Of a stretch of 46,386 nucleotides of DNA, positions 1-8,091 are shown piece by piece. Position 1 is the first letter of the stretch. Every line of letters begins with the position of its first letter. The notes under the pieces are model-generated. The model had not been told where the DNA came from. It saw nothing but the letters and a program-made list of their open reading frames with translations, and searched no databases. Position numbers and translations under genes: made by a program. This DNA is from Candidatus Kuenenia stuttgartensis (lineage in GTDB: Bacteria > Planctomycetota > Planctomycetia > Pirellulales > UBA1268): contig CAMBSN010000013.1 of NCBI GenBank assembly GCA_945870505.1, forward strand, positions 1 through 46,386. Direction: 5' to 3'.

Positions 1-168
1 GCTGCAGTCGACCTTCGCGGCTACTGGGGCAATGCATACGACGAGGTGAATCTCAACTCCCTCGACATGCCCGCGCCTCCGCGTCGCGGCACCGTGAGCC
101 AGTGGTATGTGTTCAACGGCGTGCTGCGGCGCGGGCCGGCGATCGTGTACTCCACGATCGCTGACTAA
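1..168 (+). CDS. C-terminal fragment of an unidentified protein
   Basis: An open frame enters the window at base 1 and runs 55 codons to a TAA at 166-168. The visible tail begins AAVDLRGYWGNAYDEVNL and ends GPAIVYSTIAD. It has high-GC codon use like its neighbours. I see no motif, membrane segment or catalytic signature, and I do not recognise the family. The aromatic and glycine-rich tail would suit the end of a beta-rich secreted protein, but that is a guess. The start lies outside the window. Confidence 0.6.
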   Translation, partial: AAVDLRGYWGNAYDEVNLNSLDMPAPPRRGTVSQWYVFNGVLRRGPAIVYSTIAD

Positions 169-257
169 TTCACGGCTGCCCGGCCATCCATGGCCCGTGC
201 AGCCTGATGGGTGGCGGCCTCCTGCCGCAGATTCACGGCTGCACGGTGATGAACTCA

Positions 258-397
258 GTGAGGGGCTGCCCGTGCCTCGGGAGCCGGGCTCGGCGGCAAG
301 CGAAGCCACGATGGCGAAGCGCAGCCGGCGTGCAGAGAGCGCAGGGCAGGATGCCCGCAGCGAACGTCCGGCGACGGGGCACGGGCAGCCCCGAGCC
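258..397 (+). repeat. Structured ~140-nt intergenic element, copy A
   Basis: Outer helix P1 pairs 262-279 with 375-392 (GGGGCTGCCCGTGCC arm). The inner helix P2 pairs CGGCGGC (291-297) with GCCGGCG (324-330), six of seven pairs. P3 is GCCA/TGGC (305-308/312-315) with a CGA loop. P4 is GGGCA/TGCCC (344-348/352-356) with a GGA loop. P2 differs at most positions from the other copies yet still pairs, which supports a conserved fold. Its right end is repeated at 400-437. Only this full copy lies upstream of a gene (recQ) rather than between converging genes. Confidence 0.75.
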
Positions 398-399
398 AC

Positions 400-437
400 G
401 CGAACGTCCGGCGACGGGGCACGGGCAACCCCGAGCC
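400..437 (+). repeat. Duplicated right end of the structured element
   Basis: Bases 400-437 repeat 360-397 almost exactly: the segment CGAACGTCCGGCGACGGGGC followed by ACGGGCA(G/A)CCCCGAGCC. The only clear change is G to A in the GCAGCCCC block. It looks like a partial tandem duplication of the right arm of copy A. Confidence 0.75.
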
Positions 438-451
438 GCCTGGGATCCCTT

Positions 452-476
452 CTGCAGTTTGACAACCTGCACCTAC
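452..476. repeat. Short palindromic repeat
   Basis: A CTGCAGTTTGACAACCTGCA core followed by CCTACG. It is a slightly degenerate copy of the CAGGTTnnnAACCTG palindrome family spread through the window. Confidence 0.6.
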
Positions 477-510
477 GCGGGCGGGCCCGAGCCCACTGCA
501 AACCCGGAAG

Positions 511-537
511 ACACACAGGTTGACAACCTGTGCTACG
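511..537. repeat. Short palindromic repeat
   Basis: The arms CACAGGTT and AACCTGTG surround GAC, followed by CTACG. This is a member of the dispersed palindrome family, here 63 bases upstream of recQ. Confidence 0.7.
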
Positions 538-600
538 GGGGGCCGCGAAGGGCTGCGGGCGGTCTGCTAACCTGAGGCCGTCCCCAAGGAAGGATCCGCC

Positions 601-2466
601 GTGACCAAGCAGGTCGAGACCGACGAGACACTACCGCTCGGCGACGCGCAGATCGCGGACGTCCTCACGCGATGGTGGGGCTTCGACCGGCTGCGGCCGC
701 TGCAGGCGGAAGCGATCGCCGCGGCTCTCGCCGGCCGCGACTCGCTGGTGGTGATGCCCACCGGCGGCGGCAAGAGCCTCTGCTACCAATTACCGCCGCT
801 CGTCGGTGAGACGACCGACGTGGTGATCTCGCCGCTCGTGGCCCTGATGAAGGACCAGGTCGATGCCCTGGAAGCGATCGGCTATCCCGCAGCGGCGATC
901 CACGGTGGCATGTCCCAGGAAGAGCGGTCGCAGGTACGCGACCGGCTGGCGGCCGGCGAACTACGGCTCTTGTTCACCGCCCCGGAGCGGCTGGTCAACA
1001 CCGGCCTCCTCGACGTGCTCGCCCGCGTCGGCGTGAAGCGGTTCGCTGTCGACGAGGCCCACTGCATCAGCCAATGGGGCCACGACTTCCGCCCCGAATA
1101 CCGGCAGCTTGCCCTCCTCCGAGACCGCTTCCCCTCCGCGAGCATCCACGCCTTCACAGCCACCGCCACCCCGCAGGTTCGCTCCGACATCGCCCGGCAG
1201 CTCAGCCTCCGCGATCCAGTGCAGTTGGTCGGCACGTTCGACCGCCCCAACCTCGTCTACCGAGTCGTGCCGCGGACTGACCGGATCGTCCAGACGCTCG
1301 CGATCCTCGGCCGCCATCGGGGCGAGGCTTCCATCGTCTACTGCATCTCGCGAAAGGAGACCGAGCGGCTGGCCGCCCGGCTCGCCGCCGAGGGACTGCT
1401 CGCCTGCCCGTACCACGCCGGACTCGACGCCAAACAGCGGCACCGGACCCAGGAGGCCTTCACCCGCGAGACGATCGACATCGTCGTCGCGACGGTTGCC
1501 TTCGGCATGGGAATCGACCGCTCCGACGTTCGGCTGGTGCTCCACACCTCGCTCCCCAAGAGCCTCGAGGCCTATCAGCAGGAAACCGGCCGTGCCGGCC
1601 GCGACGGCCTCGCGGCGGAGTGCGTGCTGCTGTACTCGTCGGCCGACGTGTTCAGCTGGGAGTCGCTCGTCCGCAAGAGCGCGGCGGAGTCGGAACTGGA
1701 GCCCGAGGAGCAGGAGCGGCTGATCGCGTCGCAGATGGAGCATCTGCTCTCGATGCGGCGCTACGCCCAGGCCGCCCGCTGCCGCCACGCCGCCCTCTCC
1801 GAGTATTTCGGGCAGTCTTACCCGGCCGCGGCCTGCGGTGCCTGCGACGTCTGCCTCGGCGAGACCGACAGCCTGCCCGACGCGACCGTGACGGCGCAGA
1901 AGATCCTCTCCTGCGTCGCCCGCGTCCAGGAACGGTTTGGCGTGCGGCACGTCTGCGAGGTGCTCCGCGGCGCCAAGACCGACGCCGTGCTCCGCCACCG
2001 CCATGACGGGCTCTCCACGTTCGGCCTGCTCGCCGCGGTCGACCAGCGGACCGCCGAGAACCTTGTCCACCAGTTGCTCGACCAGGAACTCCTCGCTCGG
2101 ACCGCTGGCGACCGGCCCGTCGTCACCCTCAACGAGCGCTCGTGGGAGGTCCTCCGCGGAACCCGTGAGGTGGTGCTGCTCGAGCCGCGGGCTGGCAAAG
2201 CGAAGGCCTCGAAGGCCGACACCGACGACTGGCAGGGCGTCGACCGCGACCTGTTCGAACGACTTCGCCGCTGGCGGCGGCGGATCGCCGAGGCCCGCGG
2301 CAAGCCCGCCTGGACGATCCTCGACGACAAGGCGCTCCGGGCGATCGCCCGCGAGCGGCCCGACTCGCTCGCCGCCCTGCTCCGCTGCAAGGGCATCGGT
2401 GAAAAGCGGCTCGCCGACTTCGGCGACGAACTTCTCAAGCTCGTTTCCGGAAAGGAAGACCCGTGA
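601..2466 (+). CDS. recQ: ATP-dependent DNA helicase RecQ
   Basis: A 621-residue superfamily 2 3'-to-5' DNA helicase of recombination and stalled-fork repair, close to the usual RecQ length. Walker A PTGGGKS is at residues 53-59, DEAH at 151-154 in DEAHCISQWGHDFRPEYR (the RecQ aromatic loop), TATATP follows near 186, and motif VI QETGRAGRDG is near 327-336. The RQC zinc site uses C394, C412, C415 and C418. A winged-helix region follows, and an HRDC-like domain covers about 545-615, ending in KGIGEKRLADFG. The GTG start at 601 is preceded by AGGAAGGA. The gene stands alone, flanked by repeat elements, and converges on livF. Confidence 0.96.
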   Translation: MTKQVETDETLPLGDAQIADVLTRWWGFDRLRPLQAEAIAAALAGRDSLVVMPTGGGKSLCYQLPPLVGETTDVVISPLVALMKDQVDALEAIGYPAAAIHGGMSQEERSQVRDRLAAGELRLLFTAPERLVNTGLLDVLARVGVKRFAVDEAHCISQWGHDFRPEYRQLALLRDRFPSASIHAFTATATPQVRSDIARQLSLRDPVQLVGTFDRPNLVYRVVPRTDRIVQTLAILGRHRGEASIVYCISRKETERLAARLAAEGLLACPYHAGLDAKQRHRTQEAFTRETIDIVVATVAFGMGIDRSDVRLVLHTSLPKSLEAYQQETGRAGRDGLAAECVLLYSSADVFSWESLVRKSAAESELEPEEQERLIASQMEHLLSMRRYAQAARCRHAALSEYFGQSYPAAACGACDVCLGETDSLPDATVTAQKILSCVARVQERFGVRHVCEVLRGAKTDAVLRHRHDGLSTFGLLAAVDQRTAENLVHQLLDQELLARTAGDRPVVTLNERSWEVLRGTREVVLLEPRAGKAKASKADTDDWQGVDRDLFERLRRWRRRIAEARGKPAWTILDDKALRAIARERPDSLAALLRCKGIGEKRLADFGDELLKLVSGKEDP

Positions 2467-2500
2467 GACCCACCGCCGCCGAGGCCGGCAGCGAGTGAAG

Positions 2501-2527
2501 ACACACAGGTTGAAAACCTGTGCTACG
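2501..2527. repeat. Short palindromic repeat
   Basis: CACAGGTT-GAA-AACCTGTG followed by CTACG, 34 bases after the recQ stop. The perfect 8-bp arms match the copy at 511-537. Confidence 0.7.
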
Positions 2528-2537
2528 AAAAGAGGCA

Positions 2538-2677
2538 GCGAGGGGCTGCCCGTGCCCCGGGAGCGGGCGTTGCTCGCCAGCGGAGGCAGGATGCCGGAGC
2601 GCCGCGGGCATCGAGTGAGCGGAGGCCACGAAGGCCGCAGCGAACGTCCGGCGACGGGGCATGGGCAGCCCCGAGCG
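2538..2677 (+). repeat. Structured ~140-nt intergenic element, copy B
   Basis: Lies between the converging 3' ends of recQ and livF. P1 pairs 2542-2559 with 2655-2672 (one G-T wobble). P2 pairs TGCTCGC (2571-2577) with GCGGGCA (2604-2610, one wobble). P3 is GGCA/TGCC (2585-2588/2592-2595) with a GGA loop. P4 is GGCC/GGCC (2624-2627/2633-2636). It is flanked on both sides by short palindromes. Confidence 0.78.
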
Positions 2678-2696
2678 GCAGCCCCACGCGTGACTC

Positions 2697-2726
2697 CTGT
2701 GCAGGTTGCCAACCTGCACCTACGTG
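2697..2726. repeat. Short palindromic repeat
   Basis: TGCAGGTT-GCC-AACCTGCA followed by CCTACG, 17 bases beyond the livF stop. The arm base pair is T-A/G-C here (TGCAGG/CCTGCA) instead of CACAGG/CCTGTG, a compensatory change relative to neighbouring copies. Confidence 0.7.
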
Positions 2727-2742
2727 GGAGAAGACGCCGCCG

Positions 2743-3461
<719 letters not shown>

Positions 3462-3465
<4 letters not shown>

Positions 3466-4802
3466 GCCTCCCCGCCAAGGTAAGCCTCGATCACCTTCTC
3501 GTCCCGCCGTACCTCGGCAGGCGTCCCCTCCGCAATCTTCACGCCGTGATCGAGCACCGCCACTTTGTCGCTCACCCGCATGACGACGTTCATGTGGTGC
3601 TCAATGAGCAGCACCGTCACGCCCCGGGCCCGGATCCGCTCTACGAGCGTCGCGAGATCGGACGTCTCCGCGGGATTCATGCCGGCCGCCGGCTCGTCGA
3701 GGAGCAGCAGTTCGGCCCCGGTAGCGAGCGCCCGGGCGATCTCCAGCCGTCGCTGGTCGCCGTAGGGCAGTTGGCCGGCGATTCGGTTGGCGTCGGACGC
3801 GAGGCCCACGAAATCAAGTTCCCGCAGAGCTGTCGCCCGGGCGTCCGCCTCGGCACGCCGGTTTCCGGGCGTGCGGACGAGCATCGCCAGCACACCGCCA
3901 GGAATGGTGCGGTCGAGCCCGATGAGCACGTTCTCGAGCACCGTCATGTTGGAGAACAGGCGGATGTTCTGAAACGTCCGCGACACCCCGGATCGGGCCA
4001 CCACGTGCGGCGACCGGCGGCCACGCCTCCAGACCGCGAGCGTGCCAGCCAGGCCGAGGATTCCCCCGAACAGGAAACCGAGGACTCCCCGCCAGCGAAT
4101 CCGCGACTTGCCGGCTGCCAGGCGGTCGAGCACCTCGGCCTTGATCAGAATCGGCGCGGCCGCAGCCGCAGCACCGGTCCGTTCCGTGTCGGTGGTGTCG
4201 GGCACCGTGCCCGGCCCCGCTCGCCGCGCGGTGACCGCCGCCTGGAGTTCATTGCGGACCGCGCGAGCCTCCTCGAGATCCCGCTTGATCGCCAGCACAT
4301 CGCTGCCGTCGGCGCTCACGACCCGCCATTTGCCGGCCATCTGATCGATCGCGAGCTCAGCGCGGAAGTAGCCGCGCATCCGGTCCATCACGCCCGTCAT
4401 GGTGAACGGTTCGCCGGTGATCATCCCCCGCTTCACCACGGCCATCCACAGCCGATCGACGTCGACCGTAGCCAGCGCGAAGAGCAGCCCCGTGAGCAAA
4501 CCAAGCCCGACGGCCGACCAGAACACCCGCGGAGTGAACGCCCGCTCCAGCCGACGGCCGTGGAACCGCACGGTACCTGAGGTCGGCGAGTAAATCCCGC
4601 TGATGCAGTTGAAGGCGGTCGTCTTCCCCGCCCCGTTGGGCCCGATCAGCGACACCACCGTCCCCTCGGGCACCTCGAGATCGAGGTCCGACACAGCCAC
4701 GAGCCCGCCAAACCGCACCGTCAGTCGGTCGACGTCGAGCAGTGGCTGCGGCGACATCGGCCGCGACTCGCCGCCGGATAGGGTTCCCGCGGTGGTGTTC
4801 AT
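3462..4802 (-). CDS. livG: LivG-type ABC transporter ATPase with a membrane-spanning insertion
   Basis: First ATPase of the Liv importer, 446 residues against about 255 in classical LivG. Walker A GPNGAGKT is at 54-61, but the next family block (GVSRTFQNIRLFSNMTVLENV, 272-292) comes about 180 residues late. The signature LPYGDQRRLEIARA (345-358), Walker B LLLLDEP (365-371) and H-loop EHHM (401-404) are normal. The extra block (about 86-266) has two hydrophobic stretches (about 93-115 and 237-258) enclosing about 120 polar residues with a charged helix (RDLEEARAVRNELQ) and an Ala/Pro/Thr-rich part. It is one uninterrupted frame with the same codon use as its surroundings. If both stretches span the membrane, the central part would face outward. 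Start ATG at 4802 overlaps the livM stop (TGATG). Confidence 0.92.
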
Positions 4803-5917
4803 CAATGGGCCTCGTGGAGTTCGGCGGCCATCCGCCGCGAGGGCACGAGCCCCTCCGGCCGATACCGCATCACCAGGATCAGCGCCAGACCGAAAATGGC
4901 CAGCCGCCAACCGCTGAAGGAGAGCAGGCTCGATCCCGAGGGGTTGATGTTCCACTGCTGGATCGCCGAGTCGGCCCAGGGGGCCAGCACGGTGTCGAAG
5001 CCGACGAGCAGCGCCACGCCGAGGAGCGTGCCCGGGATGCTCCCGAGGCCGCCAAGAATCACCGCGCAGAGCACCATGATCGAGCGGTTGAAGTCGTAGG
5101 CGTTGGGATCGGCCGTCGTGGACAGGCTCGCCGCATACAGGCAGCCGGCGAGCCCCGCCACCGCCGACGACATCGCGAACGCCGAGAGCTTCACGCGAGT
5201 GGCCGACACGCCCATCGCCTCGGCGGCGAGTTCGTCCTCGCGGACGGCCACCCAGGCCCGGCCAAGCCGCGAGTTCTCCAGCCGTCGCATCGCCACCACC
5301 ACGCCGGCGAGCGTGAGCAGGGCCAGATAGTAAAACCACCTCGGGTCGATCGCGAACGCCAGGCCGAGGTCGGTGCCGCCAATCTTTAAGCCGGCACCTG
5401 GGGGCGGCACGGGATTGAGCCCCTTCATGCCGCCGGTGATCTGCTCGAGGTTGCGGAGCGTCACCTTGACCACCTCGCCAAACCCGAGCGTGACGATGGC
5501 GAGATAGTCGCCCCGCAGACGCAGTGTGGGAGCGCCGAGCGTTAGGCCGACACCCGCTGTCACCAGCGCGCTCACCGCCGCCGCGGTGACGAACCGCATC
5601 TGAAACGGATACATCGGCACGGTGAGGATCGCGAACAGGTAGGCACCGATGCCAAAGAACGCGGCGATCCCGAGGTGGACGAGCCCCGTGTAGCCGACCA
5701 TCACATTGAGCCCGAGTGCCAGGATACAGTAGATGAACAGCATCGTCACCTGACCGCCCAGCGCGCCGCCCAGCGCCGGCACCACCAGCGGCGCCACCGC
5801 GAGCGCGACCAGGGCGACGAAGTCCCACCGCTCGCGGACGAAGCCGAGCATGCGGTCCCGCAAGGAACCCGTATCCGTCACGTCAGATGGGCCGGTGGCT
5901 GTGGGCGATGTGTTCAT
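4802..5917 (-). CDS. livM: Branched-chain amino acid-type ABC permease LivM
   Basis: Inner-membrane permease of the Liv importer, 371 residues. Multiple hydrophobic helices are visible, with the family block YTGLVHLGIAAFFGIGAY early on, RLRGDYLAIVTLGFGEV in the middle and the coupling-loop region GRAWVAVREDELAAEAMGV that contacts the ATPases. FNRSIMVLCAVILGGLGSIPG near the end is typical of LivM. The ATG at 5917 is preceded by AAGGAGAA and overlaps the livH stop as ATGA, so translation is probably coupled. An upstream in-frame extension would overlap livH and was rejected. Confidence 0.94.
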   Translation of the reverse strand: MNTSPTATGPSDVTDTGSLRDRMLGFVRERWDFVALVALAVAPLVVPALGGALGGQVTMLFIYCILALGLNVMVGYTGLVHLGIAAFFGIGAYLFAILTVPMYPFQMRFVTAAAVSALVTAGVGLTLGAPTLRLRGDYLAIVTLGFGEVVKVTLRNLEQITGGMKGLNPVPPPGAGLKIGGTDLGLAFAIDPRWFYYLALLTLAGVVVAMRRLENSRLGRAWVAVREDELAAEAMGVSATRVKLSAFAMSSAVAGLAGCLYAASLSTTADPNAYDFNRSIMVLCAVILGGLGSIPGTLLGVALLVGFDTVLAPWADSAIQQWNINPSGSSLLSFSGWRLAIFGLALILVMRYRPEGLVPSRRMAAELHEAH

Positions 5918-6825
5918 ACCTTCTCCTTCGTGCCCCGGCCGAGCAGGCCTTCGGGGCGGAAGACGAGGATCACGATCAGGATCGCGAACACGATCGCGCC
6001 GGCCCACCGTTCGCCGACGTAGGCGCTCGACAGGGCGCGAACGAGACCGATCACGAGGCCGCCCACGACCGCACCGGGGATGCTGCCGATCCCGCCGAGC
6101 ACCGCGGCGGTGAATGCGTAGAGCCCGTTCTGGAAGCCCATCTGAAAGCCGATGGTGTTGATGTACAGCCCGTAGATGACGCTGGCCGCACCGCCGAGAA
6201 AGCCCCCTACGAAGAAGGTCGCCGCGATCACGCGATCGACGTCGATACCGACGAGGGCCGCGGCAGTCGGGTCCTGCGAGACCGCCCGCATCGCCTTCCC
6301 GAGCCGGGTCGTCTTTACGAGCACCGAGAGGGCGATCATCAGGGGTACCACCACCACGATCACCAGCAGATCTTTGGCGGTGAACTGCAACCCCTCGCCG
6401 GCGAGTAGGTTCGTCGCGGGAAGCAGTTCTGGAAACGAACGGTCGGCTGGCCCCAGCCAGAAGAGGCCGAGATTCATGAAAATGAACGACACGCCGATCG
6501 CCGAGACCAGCGGCGCGAGCTTCGGCGCGTTACGGAGCGGTCGGTAGACGAGCCGATCGACCGCCACGTTGAGGCCGCCACAGAAGAGGCCGCACAGCAG
6601 GACCAGTAGCGCCACTCCCAACCAGGTCGCAGTGCCGGTCCAGGCCGCCATGCCGAGAACCGAGACAAGCGTGAGCGCTAGGCAGGCCCCGAGCATGATC
6701 AGGTCGCCGTGGGCGAAGTTGATCAGCCTGATGATGCCGTAGACCATCGTGTAGCCGAGGGCCACCATGGCCACGAGGGCGCCGTTGGTCAACCCGATCA
6801 GGCATTGTTGGAGAAAAAAGACCAT
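5914..6825 (-). CDS. livH: Branched-chain amino acid-type ABC permease LivH
   Basis: Partner permease of LivM, 303 residues, close to the E. coli LivH length. Family blocks are LTNGALVAMVALGYTMVYGI at the N-terminus, RLINFAHGDLIMLGA (residues about 33-47), RAVSQDPTAAALVGIDVDRV (coupling helix) and LGGIGSIPGAVVGGLVIGL. About eight hydrophobic helices are visible. The start at 6825 is 15 bases after the livK stop, and the 3' end overlaps livM by four bases. Its position between the binding protein and LivM is the usual Liv order. Confidence 0.95.
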   Translation of the reverse strand: MVFFLQQCLIGLTNGALVAMVALGYTMVYGIIRLINFAHGDLIMLGACLALTLVSVLGMAAWTGTATWLGVALLVLLCGLFCGGLNVAVDRLVYRPLRNAPKLAPLVSAIGVSFIFMNLGLFWLGPADRSFPELLPATNLLAGEGLQFTAKDLLVIVVVVPLMIALSVLVKTTRLGKAMRAVSQDPTAAALVGIDVDRVIAATFFVGGFLGGAASVIYGLYINTIGFQMGFQNGLYAFTAAVLGGIGSIPGAVVGGLVIGLVRALSSAYVGERWAGAIVFAILIVILVFRPEGLLGRGTKEKV

Positions 6826-6840
6826 GCGTCGTAGGCCGCG

Positions 6841-8058
6841 TCAGGGCGCGGCGGCCTCCTCGGCAGCATCGAGGATTTCCTCAAACTCAAACTTCCCGTC
6901 TTTGACCACGCTCACGGTCAGCGTCTGCATCGTCGTGTCACCATTGGCATCGAAGCCCCAGCGACCCAGCGCCCCGTCGAAGTCGCGGATGGCGAGGGCC
7001 CGATCGGTGATCGCCCGACGCTCCTTGGCCCCCACCTCGCGGATCGCCTGCAGCGCCACGCAGGTGGCCTCGTAGCCATACACGGCGTACGCCTCCGGCA
7101 CTTCGCCGTACTTCTTCCGGTAGCGTTCCACGAAGGCCTGCCCCTTACCGGTGAGTTTCTCCGGTGGCAGACCGCCAAACGTCACGAAGCAGCGGCCCTC
7201 GAGATTGGCCGCGCCGGCTGAGTCGATGAACACCTGCTCGCGGCAACCGTCGGGCACCATGAGGAGCGCGGCGATGCCGGCGCTCGCCATGTCTTTGGCG
7301 AGTTGGCCTCCCTTGGTCTGGGTCGTGCCGCCGAAGTAGACGAGGTCGGGTGCCGCCGCCTTGACGCTCGCCATCAACGATTTGAACTCCTGTGCCTTCG
7401 CGTCGATCGAATCGTGGCCGAGCACCTCGATCCCAAGCTCTCGGCACCGCTCGTCGAAGAGGTCCGCGATGCCCTTTCCGTAGACCTCGTTGTCGTCGAG
7501 GATGTAGACCGTTTTCACGCCCCGCTTCTTCGCCCAGTCCGCCGAGAGCGGCCCCTGCAGGTCGTCGGCGGGCACCACTCGCGTGTAGTTGAAGCGGCCC
7601 GTCGGCCGGTAGACCTCCGGCTCGCCCGGCGCCCCGAGGCCGGGCTTCGTCAGCCCCACCGCCGTGTTGGCGGGCGACACCATCAGCAGGTCGCCGAGGT
7701 TGAGGATCGGCATCGACACCTTTGCCGCCCCAGAGTTGAACGTGCCGATGTAGGCCATCACGTCGGGATCCTGGAGCGCCCGGCGGGCATTGGCGGCCTC
7801 GGCTTCGCTCGTCCACTGGCCGGCGGCGGCGGTGGAATCGTCGAGGTCCAGGTACTCAACCCGGAAGGGGCCGACCTGGCCGCCAGCCTCCTCGATCGCC
7901 ATACGGATGCCGCGGACGATCGTATCGGACTGCTGCTTGGCACTGCCGGTTCGCGGCAGGCTCGACACGATCTTCACCAGGGTCGGATCAGCCGGCCGGC
8001 ATCCAGCCGCAAAGGCCATGCCCACGACCAGCCACGCGGCCCACGTCCATGCTTTCAT
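6841..8058 (-). CDS. livK: Liv-type periplasmic substrate-binding lipoprotein
   Basis: The solute receptor of the adjacent Liv importer, 405 residues. The N-terminus is a lipoprotein signal peptide with lipobox AAGC and Cys20 as the expected lipidation site, so it is probably membrane-anchored, as in Gram-positive receptors, rather than free. The mature part has a two-lobe periplasmic-binding fold (peripla_BP_6 type): VKIVSSLPRTGSAKQQSDTI, MAYIGTFNSGAAKVSMPILN, KTVYILDDNEVYGKGIADLF and VPEAYAVYGYEATCVALQAI are recognisable. The ligand cannot be read from the sequence. It is the first gene of the tight livKHMGF group and lies 33 bases after rlmKL on the same strand. Confidence 0.92.
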   Translation of the reverse strand: MKAWTWAAWLVVGMAFAAGCRPADPTLVKIVSSLPRTGSAKQQSDTIVRGIRMAIEEAGGQVGPFRVEYLDLDDSTAAAGQWTSEAEAANARRALQDPDVMAYIGTFNSGAAKVSMPILNLGDLLMVSPANTAVGLTKPGLGAPGEPEVYRPTGRFNYTRVVPADDLQGPLSADWAKKRGVKTVYILDDNEVYGKGIADLFDERCRELGIEVLGHDSIDAKAQEFKSLMASVKAAAPDLVYFGGTTQTKGGQLAKDMASAGIAALLMVPDGCREQVFIDSAGAANLEGRCFVTFGGLPPEKLTGKGQAFVERYRKKYGEVPEAYAVYGYEATCVALQAIREVGAKERRAITDRALAIRDFDGALGRWGFDANGDTTMQTLTVSVVKDGKFEFEEILDAAEEAAAP

Positions 8059-8091
8059 GGGGATGAATGTAGAAACCCCGGCAAACCCGCG

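Larger units (their letters stand above)
169..600. other. Gene-free gap filled with repeats upstream of recQ
   Basis: These 432 bases hold no convincing gene. They contain a 12-nt direct repeat (ATTCACGGCTGC at 168-179 and 231-242), a full copy of the ~140-nt structured element (258-397), a second copy of that element's right end (400-437) and two short palindromes (452-476, 511-537). The recQ ribosome site (AGGAAGGA) is just before 601. Short open frames here are by-products of GC-rich repeats. Confidence 0.7.

Noticed and set aside
207-575. Small open frames in the gap before recQ
   Set aside because: They run through the structured element and palindromes and have no ribosome site or protein-like composition.
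961-2712. Long minus-strand open frame (583 codons) over recQ
   Set aside because: It is antisense to a clear RecQ, lacks any family motif and arises from GC-rich third positions.
3990-4560. Frameshift or insertion of a foreign gene as the source of the LivG extra block
   Set aside because: The frame is continuous, codon use matches the flanks and no repeat borders are seen. A genuine in-frame insertion is more likely.
4803-5828. Upstream extension of the livG frame across livM
   Set aside because: The extension is Arg/Gly-rich shadow sequence inside livM. The ATG at 4802 gives a normal LivG N-terminus.
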